From: Flavobacterium praedii
Lineage (GTDB): Bacteria > Bacteroidota > Bacteroidia > Flavobacteriales > Flavobacteriaceae
NCBI RefSeq assembly: GCF_026810365.1
Contig: NZ_CP113948.1
Coordinates: forward strand, 2,567,001 to 2,631,000
Direction of reading: 5' to 3'
DNA length: 64,000 bases
Shown here: piece after piece, positions 47,120 through 57,229 of the stretch
Position numbering within the stretch: the first letter of the stretch is position 1
Layout of the letters: the number at the start of each line of letters is the position of its first letter
The notes under the pieces: generated by a model
Databases searched by the model: none
What the model was told of the DNA's origin: nothing
The model's input: only the letters and a program-made list of their open reading frames with translations
Made by a program: the position numbers and the translations under genes

Positions 47120-47944
47120 ATGAAAAGAATACTTATCCCAACTGATTTTTCTAAATATGCTGATGAAGCTATAGAAGTTGGCGCACAAATTGCAAAAAAA
47201 AATGACTGTGAAATTATCTTAATTCACATGTTGGAATTACCAGGCCAAATGAATGATGCCATAAAAGGCGAAACCAGCATTCCTGAAGTTATGCTTTTCA
47301 AACGCAAAGCAGAAGAAATATTAAAAAGCATCAAAAATCGCCCCTATCTATCTGGAATTCAAATAACAGAAATAGTAAGACTTGACGGGGCATATAATGG
47401 AATAAACAATTACATCAAACAGAACAGCGTCGATTTAATTGTTATGGGATCCCACGGAGCATCAGGTATCAATGAAATTTTCATTGGATCCAATACTGAA
47501 AAAGTAGTACGACAATCCGAAATACCAGTACTAGTAATTAAAAATAAAATCGAAAACTTTAATGTCAAAAACATCATTTTTGCTTCCGACTTTTCAAAAG
47601 AGATTAAAAAACCTTTTCAGAAAGTTCTTGATTTCGCCAAATTATTTGGATCAAAATTAAATTTGGTAATGATTTGCACCCCAAACAGCTTTAAAAGCAC
47701 TTCGGCAGCAAAAAAAATCATTACAGAGTTCATTACTGATTTTGACATGCCTGAATATTCATTTGAAACCTATAACGAAAGTAACATAGAAAGAGGAATA
47801 ATAAATTATTCAAACGAAAAAGATGCTGATTTAATAGCATTTTGCACTCACGGTAGAACAGCTCTCAACCACTTCTTTACTGGTAGTATCTCGGAAGACT
47901 TAGTAAACCATGCTACAAAACCCGTATTAACATTTAGAATATAA
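47120..47944 (+). CDS. Universal stress protein with two UspA domains (274 aa)
   Basis: Cytoplasmic tandem-USP protein. Domain one (about residues 1-145) starts MKRILIPTDFSKYADEAIEV and carries the ATP-binding motif GSHGASGINEIFIGSNTEKV. Domain two (about 150-274) starts KNIIFASDFSKEIKKPF and ends with the looser motif HGRTALNHFFTGSISEDL. The frame extends back to 47045, but those 25 residues precede the canonical N-terminus, so I start at 47120. Probable role in stress survival; the target is unknown. It is monocistronic, with a terminator directly after it. Confidence 0.92.
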   Translation: MKRILIPTDFSKYADEAIEVGAQIAKKNDCEIILIHMLELPGQMNDAIKGETSIPEVMLFKRKAEEILKSIKNRPYLSGIQITEIVRLDGAYNGINNYIKQNSVDLIVMGSHGASGINEIFIGSNTEKVVRQSEIPVLVIKNKIENFNVKNIIFASDFSKEIKKPFQKVLDFAKLFGSKLNLVMICTPNSFKSTSAAKKIITEFITDFDMPEYSFETYNESNIERGIINYSNEKDADLIAFCTHGRTALNHFFTGSISEDLVNHATKPVLTFRI

Positions 47945-47957
47945 AAACCAAAACAAA

Positions 47958-47988
47958 CAAAGCCTTTCAGAAATCCCGAAAGGCTTTG
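47958..47988 (+). terminator. Terminator after the universal stress protein gene
   Basis: An 11-bp stem CAAAGCCTTTC / GAAAGGCTTTG (47958-47968 / 47978-47988) with a 9-nt loop, followed by TCATTTT. Confidence 0.7.
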
Positions 47989-48020
47989 TCATTTTACAAA
48001 AAACATGAAAAAAATCCATA

Positions 48021-48049
48021 AAAAAAAGCCTCTCGTAAAGAGAGGCTTT
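48021..48049 (-). terminator. Terminator of tRNA-Gln
   Basis: A 10-bp stem AAAGCCTCTC / GAGAGGCTTT (48025-48034 / 48040-48049) with a 5-nt loop; on the minus strand it is followed by seven T. It begins 3-4 nt after the tRNA's 3' end. Confidence 0.8.
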
Positions 48050-48052
48050 ATG

Positions 48053-48123
48053 TTGGTCTACAAGGACTCGAACCTTGAAAGACTGCACCAAAAACAGTTG
48101 TGTTACCATTACACCATAGACCA
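48053..48123 (-). tRNA. tRNA-Gln (anticodon UUG)
   Basis: 71 nt on the minus strand. The acceptor stem TGGTCTA/TAGACCA is perfect. The D-arm region has GGTGTAATGGTAACAC, the anticodon arm is ACTGT-TTTTGGT-GCAGT with TTG at positions 34-36, and the T-arm has CAAGGTTCGAGTCCTTG. The 3' CCA is not encoded (the sequence continues CAT). A consensus promoter lies just upstream and a terminator just downstream, so it is a single-gene unit. Confidence 0.95.
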
Positions 48124-48155
48124 GTAAACTTGCTGACATTTCTGCTAAGCGAGTG

Positions 48156-48186
48156 CAAATTTAAAACAAATTCCAAGCTGTGCAAA
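48156..48186 (-). promoter_or_regulatory. Promoter of tRNA-Gln
   Basis: Minus strand: -33 TTTG (48186-48183), 19 nt, -7 TAAATTTG (48163-48156), an exact consensus match. The start would be near 48150, about 27 nt before the mature 5' end. Confidence 0.7.
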
Positions 48187-48386
48187 CTTTTTTTGCCTTT
48201 TTCTTTAAAAAAAATTGAAAAAAAATTCAATTCAAAAAAAATACTTCTTTAAACATTTGAATTACAAAGCTTTCAGCAAATCAATAATTTTACATAAAAT
48301 TATAAAAAATGGAACTCAAGTTTAAAAAAAAAAACATTTTCTTTGTATCACTTTTAAAAACATATAAAAAAACAGAAGACTAGTAT

Positions 48387-51300
48387 ATGACATCATTCAA
48401 TTTCAATAAATGGAATACCATTACAGGTTGGTTTGCCTTTTCAATCGCTCTTATAACTTATACACTTACTGTTGAACCCACTATGAGTTTTTGGGACTGT
48501 GGTGAATATATAGCTACAGCAGCTAAACTTGAAGTAGGCCATCCCCCTGGAGCACCCCTTTTCCAAATGATAGGTGCATTTTTTGCCATGTTTGCCATAG
48601 ACAAAGAACACATCGCCTTAATGGTGAATATGACTTCTGTTTTTTCGAGTGCCTTTACTATATTATTTATGTTTTGGTCTTCGACGATGATTCTAAAAAA
48701 AATTATTGGACAATATTCAGAAATCACTACAAACAATTCAATAGTGATTTTGGGTAGTTCTCTCGTTGGATCATTAGCTTACACTTTTTCAGACAGCTTT
48801 TGGTACAATGCTGTAGAAGCTGAAGTTTACGCTATGGCAACTTTATTAATAGCGTTACTATTATGGCTGGGATTACGCTGGGAACAAGAAATGAATACAC
48901 CTAGAGGAGATAGATGGCTTTTATTAATTTCTTTGGTAGTTGGATTATCTTTTGGAGTACACTTTATGTCTCTATTAACCATTCCTGCTATTGGTTTTTT
49001 ATATTTTTTTAAAAACTACAAGGTTGTAACCGTAAAAAACTTCCTGATTGCAAATGTAGTTGTGGTATCCGTTTTGCTTTTTATATTCAAATTATTACTC
49101 CCGTTAACAATGGCTTTCTTTGGTAAAACCGAAGTTTTCATGGTAAATTCAATGGGACTACCATTTAATTCAGGAACTATATTTGTCACACTACTTCTTA
49201 TCGCCTTTTTCTATTTTGGATTAAAAATCACCCAAAAAAAAGGACTAGTGCATTACAATACACTTCTGCTATGCGTTCTTTTTATATTAATTGGCTTCTC
49301 AACATGGCTAATGTTACCAATTCGAGCCAATGCAAATACAGTAATCAATGAAAATAAACCGTCCGATGCAGCAGAGGTACTTGCCTATTACAACAGAGAA
49401 CAATATGGTGTAAATCCCTTGTTTTATGGACCTCAATACACAGAGGCTTTTGTTGGACTTGATGCTAACAATCCATATTTAGACAAAGCTCCTAACTACG
49501 AAAGAGATTATAAAACAGGAAAATATGTAATTGTAAATAATTATATAAAAGCTGAACAAAATAGTGACGACAACCAAAAAACTATTTTACCAAGAATGTG
49601 GAGTACAGATCATATTGAAAACTATATGAATTTTACCAATCCACCTGCTTTTAGAATGAATCCCGACTATCCTTACGAAGATGATTTAGCAAAATACGGA
49701 TTAGATCCTAGCAAACTTAGTGAAGAAGATTACAACAAAGCTATAGCACAATTAAAAAATGAAACCGAAAAAACCATTGCCGAGTTTAGACAAGCTTATG
49801 CTCAAAAACAAATCGACAATGAAGGTTATGTTTCTTTTCTAAAACATTATGGAGATTATTTAATCATTGAAAAACCTACAACAGCAGATAATTTCAGCTT
49901 CATGTTTGAATACCAATTTGGTTATATGTATTGGAGGTATTTAATGTGGAATTTTGTTGGAAGACAAAATGACGAACAAGGGAAATACGATTATTTGGAT
50001 GGAAATTGGATAAGTGGAATTCCATTTTTAGACAATCTTCATGTTGCCTCACAAGATAATTTACCTGCTGATGTTTTGAACAACAAAGGAAGAAATGTTT
50101 ATTTTTTCTTACCTTTTATACTCGGCCTTATAGGAATTATGTATCATGCCAGTAAAGACCGAAAAAGTTTTTATGTCCTGCTTGCTCTTTTCCTTTTCTT
50201 GGGTATTGCATTAAAAATATACTTAAACGAAAGACCATTTGAACCACGCGAAAGAGACTATGCCTTAGTAGGATCATTTTATGTATTTGCAATTTGGATT
50301 GGATTTGGAGTATATGCTCTTTATGAAAGTGCACAAAAATACCTTGCTCCTAAAATTGCAGGCCCAATAATTATTGCAGCCACTTTATTAGCCGCTCCAG
50401 TTCTTATGGCTTATCAAAACTGGGACGATCACGACCGTTCTGGAAAATACACGGCTACAGCAATGGCAAAAGCTTATTTAGAATCATGCGATCCCAATGC
50501 TATTTTATTCACAATTGGCGATAATGACACCTTTCCGTTATGGTACGCACAAGAAATAGAAGGCGTACGAACTGACATTAAAATTGTCAATACCAGTTTA
50601 TTTATGACCGATTGGTATATCGACCAAATGAAAAGAAAAGCATATCAATCAGAGGGGCTACCAATATCTTTTACACATGACGAATATGTAGGAGACAAAC
50701 TGGATTATGTCGCACATATTCCTAAAACAGAAAGTCGTTGGGACATAAAAGATTATATAGCGTTTATAAAGAATCCTAAATCAACAGTTGAAATGCAAAA
50801 TGGACAAACCATCCATTTCTATCCAACTAATAAACTCAGAATTCCTGTAGATAAAGCTGCAATAATAAAAAACAAAGTAGTTGATCCAAAACTTAATGAT
50901 TCTATTGTTCCTTATATTGACATTGAAATAAAAGGAAGTGCGATCTATAAAAATAGGTTGATGATGTTGGAAATTATTAAAAACAATAATTGGAAAAGAC
51001 CCATCTATTTTAGCGGAGGAGCATTTGCCGAAGAAGATTATTTATGGATGAAGGAATATCTTCAATTAGAAGGTATGGTTTACAAACTAGTACCAATTAG
51101 AACTCCCTTATCTGAAGAATCAGGCCAAATGGACATGGGAAGAATTGACACCGAAAACATGTATTCTAAAGTAATGAAATGGGATTGGGGCAATAGCGAA
51201 AGTGATAAAATTTATCATGACCCTGAAACCCGAAGAGAGAGTTTGACTTACAGAATGAATCTTTCTCGATTGATGAATGAATTGATTGCCGAAGGAAAAA

Positions 51301-51662
51301 TTGATAAAGCAAGAAACATTATTGAACTTGCGATGACAAAAATGCCATTGGATAAATTTGGTTATTACTCATTAGTAGAACCATTTGCAAAAGGCTATTA
51401 TGATGTTGGTGAAAAAGCAAAAGCTCATGATTTATTAGATAAATTAATGGCAAAATACAAAGACAACCTTAATTATTATGCCAAAATAGCTCCTTCAGAA
51501 CAATCTAATGTAGAAATTGAAATCATAACTGATTTAGAGCGATACAGAGGATTACTAATTGTGATGAAAGACAGCAAAGACATGGACTATTACAATTCGA
51601 GTAAGAAAACTTTTAATACCTACATTGAAATATTTGCTCGTTTCGGTCGTAAAAAAGAATAA
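48387..51662 (+). CDS. DUF2723 membrane protein, protein O-mannosyltransferase-like GT-C glycosyltransferase (1091 aa)
   Basis: The N-terminal part (about residues 1-690) has about a dozen membrane spans. The first is followed by the acidic motif FWDCGEYIATAAKLEVGHPP, which matches the catalytic-loop position of GT-C transferases, so a lipid-linked sugar donor and a periplasmic acceptor are expected. A soluble insert (about 320-520) and a soluble C-terminal part (about 690-1091; LFTIGDNDTFPLWYAQEIEG, KRPIYFSGGAFAEEDYLW, then TPR-like helices) flank further spans. The family is conserved in Bacteroidota and is linked to protein O-glycosylation; the exact substrate here is inferred. Monocistronic with its own terminator. 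No fully convincing promoter was found upstream. Confidence 0.85.
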   Translation: MTSFNFNKWNTITGWFAFSIALITYTLTVEPTMSFWDCGEYIATAAKLEVGHPPGAPLFQMIGAFFAMFAIDKEHIALMVNMTSVFSSAFTILFMFWSSTMILKKIIGQYSEITTNNSIVILGSSLVGSLAYTFSDSFWYNAVEAEVYAMATLLIALLLWLGLRWEQEMNTPRGDRWLLLISLVVGLSFGVHFMSLLTIPAIGFLYFFKNYKVVTVKNFLIANVVVVSVLLFIFKLLLPLTMAFFGKTEVFMVNSMGLPFNSGTIFVTLLLIAFFYFGLKITQKKGLVHYNTLLLCVLFILIGFSTWLMLPIRANANTVINENKPSDAAEVLAYYNREQYGVNPLFYGPQYTEAFVGLDANNPYLDKAPNYERDYKTGKYVIVNNYIKAEQNSDDNQKTILPRMWSTDHIENYMNFTNPPAFRMNPDYPYEDDLAKYGLDPSKLSEEDYNKAIAQLKNETEKTIAEFRQAYAQKQIDNEGYVSFLKHYGDYLIIEKPTTADNFSFMFEYQFGYMYWRYLMWNFVGRQNDEQGKYDYLDGNWISGIPFLDNLHVASQDNLPADVLNNKGRNVYFFLPFILGLIGIMYHASKDRKSFYVLLALFLFLGIALKIYLNERPFEPRERDYALVGSFYVFAIWIGFGVYALYESAQKYLAPKIAGPIIIAATLLAAPVLMAYQNWDDHDRSGKYTATAMAKAYLESCDPNAILFTIGDNDTFPLWYAQEIEGVRTDIKIVNTSLFMTDWYIDQMKRKAYQSEGLPISFTHDEYVGDKLDYVAHIPKTESRWDIKDYIAFIKNPKSTVEMQNGQTIHFYPTNKLRIPVDKAAIIKNKVVDPKLNDSIVPYIDIEIKGSAIYKNRLMMLEIIKNNNWKRPIYFSGGAFAEEDYLWMKEYLQLEGMVYKLVPIRTPLSEESGQMDMGRIDTENMYSKVMKWDWGNSESDKIYHDPETRRESLTYRMNLSRLMNELIAEGKIDKARNIIELAMTKMPLDKFGYYSLVEPFAKGYYDVGEKAKAHDLLDKLMAKYKDNLNYYAKIAPSEQSNVEIEIITDLERYRGLLIVMKDSKDMDYYNSSKKTFNTYIEIFARFGRKKE

Positions 51663-51681
51663 CTGGAATACCTAATTATCT

Positions 51682-51718
51682 AAAAATGTAGTGCTATAAA
51701 ATTGCACTACATTTTTTG
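51682..51718 (+). terminator. Terminator after the DUF2723 gene
   Basis: AAAAATGTAGTGC pairs with GCACTACATTTTT (51682-51694 / 51704-51716) around a 9-nt loop and is followed by T. It starts about 20 bp after the stop codon. Confidence 0.8.
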
Positions 51719-51830
51719 TATAAAAAACATTGATTTGAAGTATTTAGTTCTAAAAAAGCCATGCGAACACAATACTTTTTTTGAAGACAAGACCATTACC
51801 GAATTCCTATAATTAAAATAGTTTCAAAAA

Positions 51831-52484
51831 ATGAGATTATACTGGATCAAAACAAATTCATTTATAAAAAACATATTTTCAAATTACATTTGGAATATCC
51901 CAAATACGGGGAATAAAATCTACCTTACCTTTGACGATGGTCCAACTCCAAAGATTACGGAATGGGTTTTAGAAGAATTAAAAAAGTATAATGCAAAAGC
52001 CACTTTTTTCTGCATTGGAAAAAACATTGTAAGCCATCCCGATTTATTTAACAACATAATTAATGAAGGGCACACTCTAGGAAACCACACCTTCAATCAC
52101 TTAAATGGATGGAATACAGAAACAACAAATTACATTGAGAATGTGGCTTTATGTGAGTCATCACTTTTAAATCAAAAATCAAAAGAACAAAAGACAAACA
52201 CAAAATTTTTCCGTCCGCCTTATGGCAAAATAAAAAAGTCGCAATCTAAAAAATTACGACAATTAGGCTATAAAATAATTATGTGGGATGTTCTAAGTGC
52301 CGATTTTGATCAAACCATATCACCTGAAAAATGTTTAGAGAATGTATTACAAAATGCAGTATCAGGAAGTGTAATTGTTTTTCACGACAGTGTTAAAGCT
52401 TTTATAAACTTAGAATATGCTCTTCCTAGAACATTACAAATTTTAAAAGAAAAAGGATTTAAATTTGATACATTACCTTATTAA
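51831..52484 (+). CDS. Polysaccharide deacetylase, NodB domain (217 aa)
   Basis: Carbohydrate esterase family 4-type fold. Motif 1 TFDDGPTPKI carries the catalytic-base and metal Asp, motif 2 HTLGNHTFNH has the two metal His, motif 3 is FFRPPYGKI, motif 4 is IMWDVLSADFD, and motif 5 is VFHDSVKAF. All catalytic residues are present, so it should remove acetyl or N-acetyl groups from a polysaccharide such as peptidoglycan or an exopolymer; the substrate is not determined. The N-terminus (MRLYWIKTNSFIKNIF) is not a clear signal peptide, which is common in Bacteroidota members. It converges on the thioredoxin-like gene with 16 bp between them. Confidence 0.92.
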   Translation: MRLYWIKTNSFIKNIFSNYIWNIPNTGNKIYLTFDDGPTPKITEWVLEELKKYNAKATFFCIGKNIVSHPDLFNNIINEGHTLGNHTFNHLNGWNTETTNYIENVALCESSLLNQKSKEQKTNTKFFRPPYGKIKKSQSKKLRQLGYKIIMWDVLSADFDQTISPEKCLENVLQNAVSGSVIVFHDSVKAFINLEYALPRTLQILKEKGFKFDTLPY

Positions 52485-52500
52485 TAGTAATAGTTTAAAA

Positions 52501-52797
52501 CTAGATTTGTTCTTGAACTAAACCTATTAAAGTATTCGCATCTAATTCACCTGATTGTCTCCAGATCATCATACCTTCCTTATAAATCATTAAGGTAGGC
52601 AGACCTTTAATACGCAAAGCATCAGCTAATTCTTGATTTTTATCAACGTCAATCTTTATAACTTTAACCTTGTCACCAAGAGCAGCTGCTACATCTTTTA
52701 TTACAGGATGCATTGACACTGAAGATTCGTTCCAATCTGTGTAAAAATCAATTAACACAGGAACTTGAGTATTTATAAGTTCTCCAAATTTTGACAT
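52501..52797 (-). CDS. Thioredoxin-fold protein without the active-site cysteines (98 aa)
   Basis: Complete thioredoxin fold: VPVLIDFYTDWNESS, VKVIKIDVDKNQELADALR, IKGLPTLMIYKEG with the cis-Pro, and WRQSGELDANTLIGL. The canonical WCGPC is replaced by W22-N-E-S-S26, so both catalytic cysteines are lost and there is no other cysteine. It cannot act as a disulfide oxidoreductase, so a binding or chaperone-like role is inferred. The rest is well kept, which argues against simple decay. It lies upstream of nothing on its strand and 73 bp before the metallophosphoesterase gene in coordinate order; the two may share transcription from 54105. Confidence 0.88.
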   Translation of the reverse strand: MSKFGELINTQVPVLIDFYTDWNESSVSMHPVIKDVAAALGDKVKVIKIDVDKNQELADALRIKGLPTLMIYKEGMMIWRQSGELDANTLIGLVQEQI

Positions 52798-52869
52798 AAA
52801 ACCAAAATGTTTAATTTCTATTACTTTCGAAAAGAGATATTATGTTGCAAATTTAGCATTTTAAACCAA

Positions 52870-54105
52870 CTATGCTAATTTTTTACCCTTTATTAGTTGA
52901 ATTACTGTAATTTCAGGCATAATTCCAACTCTTCCTGGATAAGCATGAAAACCAAAACCTCTATTTACATATACATACCTACCTAAATTTTCATATAATC
53001 CAGCCCATTGTTTGTAGACGTATTGCGCCAAACTCCATTTAAAATATCCCGGAATTTCTATCCCAAATTGCATTCCATGCGTATGACCAGATAAAGTTAA
53101 ATGAAAATGTTTTTCATCATGTTGAATCACTTCATCCCAATGACTTGGATCATGACTCATTAAAATTTTAAAATCTTGTTTCGTTAAATTTTGAGCTGCT
53201 TTCTTTAAATCACCAGCTTGTTTGAAATTTTTACCCCAATTTTCAACTCCAACCAAAGCGATTTTATCATTCCCTTTTTCAATAAAAGTATGCTCATTCA
53301 ATAATAAAGTAAAACCTATTTGACCATACAAATTCTTAATAGCATCAAAGTTCTCTTCTTTATCAATTTGTGTTGACCAAGTCACATATTCACCGTAATC
53401 GTGATTACCGAGCACTGAATACTTTCCAAACTCATGTTTTTTGATTCTATTAAAAGTTTCAATCCAAGGGTGCATTTCCTTCGCATGTGTATTCACGATA
53501 TCACCAGTAAATAAAATCAAATCTGAATTTTGAGCATTAACCAAATCAATGGCGTAATTAATCTTATCTGGATCATCAAAACTACCACTATGTACATCTG
53601 ATATTTGAGTAATCGTAAACCCATCAAAAGCATCTGGTAAATCTGGAAAATGAATGGCTTGTTTGATAACTTTATAATTGTATCTCCCTTCAAATATCCC
53701 ATATATTAAAGATAGAAAAGGAACCGCAGCCAACCCTAAACCAACTTGACTAACAAATTTACGTCTAGAAGGCAAAAAATCATTATTACTATTATTGTCG
53801 ATAAAATAGTTGATTGAACCTGCGGCCAAACGAAATACATCTTCGCCAAGAAGCACAACCGTCATAACAATTTTTGGTATATAAACCACAAGTAACAATC
53901 CCATTGTGAACATAGTTTGCTGAGTTTGCCCAACCGAACGATCAAATTGTGTGAAGGAATAAAGTATAAATACAAAAAGTAAAAGGCTTATTATTTGATA
54001 CGAAATCAACATCCATCGCAACTTGATTAAAGTTTTAACAGCTTGAAAAGCATAAAGTTCAATAATAAAAAGAACAGCCCCAATAAGTAATAAACGTAAA
54101 CCCAT
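52870..54105 (-). CDS. Membrane-anchored calcineurin-like metallophosphoesterase (411 aa)
   Basis: The N-terminal third has four or five hydrophobic segments (LLLIGAVLFIIELYAFQA, WMLISYQIISLLLFVFILYS, MFTMGLLLVVYIPKIVMTVV, then FVSQVGLGLAAVPFLSLIYG after an SRR motif). The catalytic domain from about residue 160 has ISDVHSGSF (D-x-H), LILFTGDIVN (GD), VLGNHDYGEY (GNHD), LMSHDPSHWDEV and LSGHTHGMQ (GHxH), a complete dinuclear metal site. It is similar in layout to YkuE/LpxG-type phosphoesterases; a lipid or nucleotide substrate is possible but not shown. polA is divergent, 204 bp away. Confidence 0.92.
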   Translation of the reverse strand: MGLRLLLIGAVLFIIELYAFQAVKTLIKLRWMLISYQIISLLLFVFILYSFTQFDRSVGQTQQTMFTMGLLLVVYIPKIVMTVVLLGEDVFRLAAGSINYFIDNNSNNDFLPSRRKFVSQVGLGLAAVPFLSLIYGIFEGRYNYKVIKQAIHFPDLPDAFDGFTITQISDVHSGSFDDPDKINYAIDLVNAQNSDLILFTGDIVNTHAKEMHPWIETFNRIKKHEFGKYSVLGNHDYGEYVTWSTQIDKEENFDAIKNLYGQIGFTLLLNEHTFIEKGNDKIALVGVENWGKNFKQAGDLKKAAQNLTKQDFKILMSHDPSHWDEVIQHDEKHFHLTLSGHTHGMQFGIEIPGYFKWSLAQYVYKQWAGLYENLGRYVYVNRGFGFHAYPGRVGIMPEITVIQLIKGKKLA

Positions 54106-54309
54106 TATTTTTTAAAATTTTACACAAAGTAACAACTAATGAAAACGTTAAGGATTTATATTATCAAAATTTTAACTTTGGATTAACAATCTCATCTTTA
54201 AAGTTTAAATAGCTAACAAATGATTAGTTGTCGAAATGAAATTAGAAATTTCAGCAACAAATTCATTTTTAAAACTCAATTGCCTATTTTTACAGACTAA
54301 ATTTTTTAT

Positions 54310-57171
54310 ATGTCTGCTCAAAAACGCCTTTACCTTCTTGATGCTTATGCATTAATATTTCGTGGTTATTTTGCCTTTATAAAAAACCCAAGAATCAATT
54401 CTAAAGGAATGGATACTTCGGCCATTATGGGTTTTATGAATGCCTTAATGGATGTCATAAAACGAGACAAACCCGATCATTTGGCCGTTGCTTTTGACAA
54501 AGGCGGAAGTACCTACCGATACGAAATGTATCAAGAATACAAAGCACATCGTGATGAAACTCCCGAAGCCATCAAGATTGCGGTTCCATATATTCAAGAA
54601 TTATTAAAGGCCATGCACATTCCTATTATTGAAGTTCCCGGTTTTGAAGCCGATGATTTGATAGGAACCATTGCAAAACAGGCCGAAAAACAGAACTATC
54701 AAGTTTTTATGGTAACACCTGACAAGGATTTTGCCCAATTGGTTTCCGAAAACATATTTATGTACAAACCCGCACGAATGGGAAATGGAATCGAAATTTG
54801 GGGAATACCAGAAGTGTTGGAAAAATTTGAAATCACCAATCCTTTGCAAGTAATTGATTATCTGGGAATGATGGGCGACGCCGCCGATAATATTCCAGGA
54901 TTACCCGGAGTAGGCGAAAAAACAGCAAAGAAATTCTTGGCAGAATATGGCTCTATGGAAAATCTTTTGGCCAACACCCATCAATTAAAAGGAGCTATAA
55001 AAGACAAAATTGAAGCCAATGCCGAATTGGGTATTTTGTCTAAAAAATTGGCCACTATCCTACTCGATTGCCCAGTGACATTTAATGAGGCTGACTACGA
55101 ATTATCAAAACCCGATGTTGAAAAAACTGACGCGTTATTCCAAGAATTGGAATTTCGTCAAATGAAAGCGCAGTTTGACAAATATTTTGGAACTGGAAAA
55201 GAATACGACGAAATTGACACAAATGGCAACGGTAATACTGTCGAGAGTGAAAAAATAGTCAAAAAAACTCCAGCAAAAAAATCCAACGAAGACCAATTTG
55301 ACTTATTTGGATTTTCGGATGAAGAAAGCAACGAAGCGCACTCTAATTCACATTATGCAACTTTAGAAAATACGGAACATTTTTACCAAATTATTCAAGG
55401 AGATTTTGCAGTGAAATTACTTTTGCAAAACTTAATGAACCAAACCTCAGTTTGTTTTGACACCGAAACTACTGGAATCGATGCCTTAAATGCCGAATTG
55501 GTTGGAATGTCATTTTCTTTTGAAAAAGGAAAGGCCTTTTATGTTCCGTTTCCGGAAAATCAGGAAGAAGCGCAAGTTTTGGCAGACAAGTTCAAACCTT
55601 TTTTCGAAAGTGAAACGATTGAGAAAATTGGTCAAAACATCAAATACGATTTAAAAATCCTTTCTCATTATGGTATTCAAATAAAAGGAAAGCTATTTGA
55701 CACAATGATTGCGCATTATTTAATCAATCCCGATATGCGTCATAATATGGATGTTCTGTCGGAAACCTATTTAAAATATTCTCCAAAATCGATTGAAGAT
55801 TTGATTGGTAAAAAAGGGAAGAACCAAAAATCGATGCGCGAGGTGGCATTGGAAGAAATTAAAGAATACGCCGCCGAAGATGCTGATATTACTTTTCAAT
55901 TGAAACAAAATTTCAGTCCGATTCTAGACAAAGCAGAAACAAAGAAACTGTTTGACGAAATTGAAATTCCGTTAGTTCCTGTTTTGGCAGCGATGGAATT
56001 GGAAGGAATCAATCTTGACGTTCCTTTTTTAAAATCGATGTCGGTTGAAATGGCCGTTGAAAGTAACGCATTGGAACAAAAAATTTATGAAACCGCAGGA
56101 GAAAAATTCAATTTAGCCTCACCAAAACAGTTAGGAGATGTTTTATTCGACAAATTAAAAATTGGCGGAGCAAAGCAAAAGAAAACCAAAACCGGTCAAT
56201 ATGCTACTGGAGAAGAAATCCTAAGTTATTTGGCCAATGACAACGAAATTGTTCGTGATATTCTCGAATGGCGACAAATGGTAAAATTGCAAAGCACATA
56301 TATTGATGCATTACCGAACCAAGTTGATAAAAAGACAGGCAGAGTCCACACCGATTATATGCAAACGGTAGCAGCAACTGGGCGTTTGAGTTCTAATAAC
56401 CCAAATTTACAAAACATTCCCGTCCGAACCGAAAGAGGACGATTGATTCGAAAAGCCTTTATTCCTCGTGACGAAAATTACACCTTAGTATCTGCGGATT
56501 ATTCTCAAATAGAATTACGAATTATCGCCGCATTGTCTGGCGAAGAGAACATGATTAAAGCATTCAAAAACCATGAAGACATTCATAGAAGTACGGCTGC
56601 AAAAGTATTCAACATACCTCTGGAAGAAGTAACCAAAGAGCAACGTAGCAACGCCAAAACGGTAAATTTCGGAATTATATATGGGGTTTCGGCATTTGGA
56701 TTGAGCAATCAAACATCACTTTCGCGAAAAGAAAGTGCTGAATTAATCGATGCCTATTATGCAACCTATCCAAAACTAAAATCGTACATGTCCAATCAAG
56801 TTGATTTTGCAAGAGAACACGGCTATGTACAAACGGTTTTAGGAAGAAGACGTTATTTGAAAGATATTAACTCTGCCAATATGATGGTCAAAAGTGGTGC
56901 CGAACGTAATGCTGTAAACGCACCAATACAAGGGAGTGCAGCCGATATAATCAAAATTGCAATGATTAACATCCATAAAAAACTAATTTCTGAAAATTGG
57001 AAGAGTAAAATGTTATTGCAGGTTCATGATGAACTTGTGTTTGATGTACACAATTCTGAATTAGAAAAAATTCAACCTATAATCAAATACGAAATGGAAA
57101 ACGCTTTTATTATGGACGTTCCATTAGATGTTGAAATAGGTTTAGGAAAAAATTGGTTAGAAGCGCATTAA
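54310..57171 (+). CDS. polA: DNA polymerase I (953 aa)
   Basis: Replication and repair polymerase with all three activities. The 5' nuclease covers about residues 1-300 (YLLDAYALIFRGYFAF, PGFEADDLIGTIA, GDAADNIPGLPGVGEKTA). The linker is charged. The 3'-5' exonuclease covers about 350-540 and keeps FDTETTGID (Exo I), IGQNIKYDLKIL (Exo II) and YAAEDADITFQL (Exo III), so proofreading should work. The polymerase has motif A SADYSQIELRIIAAL, motif B RSNAKTVNFGIIYG and motif C QVHDELVFDVH. Full length. A TAACTTTG box at 54173-54180 is possible but lies 130 nt upstream. Confidence 0.97.
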   Translation: MSAQKRLYLLDAYALIFRGYFAFIKNPRINSKGMDTSAIMGFMNALMDVIKRDKPDHLAVAFDKGGSTYRYEMYQEYKAHRDETPEAIKIAVPYIQELLKAMHIPIIEVPGFEADDLIGTIAKQAEKQNYQVFMVTPDKDFAQLVSENIFMYKPARMGNGIEIWGIPEVLEKFEITNPLQVIDYLGMMGDAADNIPGLPGVGEKTAKKFLAEYGSMENLLANTHQLKGAIKDKIEANAELGILSKKLATILLDCPVTFNEADYELSKPDVEKTDALFQELEFRQMKAQFDKYFGTGKEYDEIDTNGNGNTVESEKIVKKTPAKKSNEDQFDLFGFSDEESNEAHSNSHYATLENTEHFYQIIQGDFAVKLLLQNLMNQTSVCFDTETTGIDALNAELVGMSFSFEKGKAFYVPFPENQEEAQVLADKFKPFFESETIEKIGQNIKYDLKILSHYGIQIKGKLFDTMIAHYLINPDMRHNMDVLSETYLKYSPKSIEDLIGKKGKNQKSMREVALEEIKEYAAEDADITFQLKQNFSPILDKAETKKLFDEIEIPLVPVLAAMELEGINLDVPFLKSMSVEMAVESNALEQKIYETAGEKFNLASPKQLGDVLFDKLKIGGAKQKKTKTGQYATGEEILSYLANDNEIVRDILEWRQMVKLQSTYIDALPNQVDKKTGRVHTDYMQTVAATGRLSSNNPNLQNIPVRTERGRLIRKAFIPRDENYTLVSADYSQIELRIIAALSGEENMIKAFKNHEDIHRSTAAKVFNIPLEEVTKEQRSNAKTVNFGIIYGVSAFGLSNQTSLSRKESAELIDAYYATYPKLKSYMSNQVDFAREHGYVQTVLGRRRYLKDINSANMMVKSGAERNAVNAPIQGSAADIIKIAMINIHKKLISENWKSKMLLQVHDELVFDVHNSELEKIQPIIKYEMENAFIMDVPLDVEIGLGKNWLEAH

Positions 57172-57229
57172 AAAAACACAGAATCGAGTTTGCTCATTTA
57201 TATAAAACACTACAGCCGTAAAATAAAAA

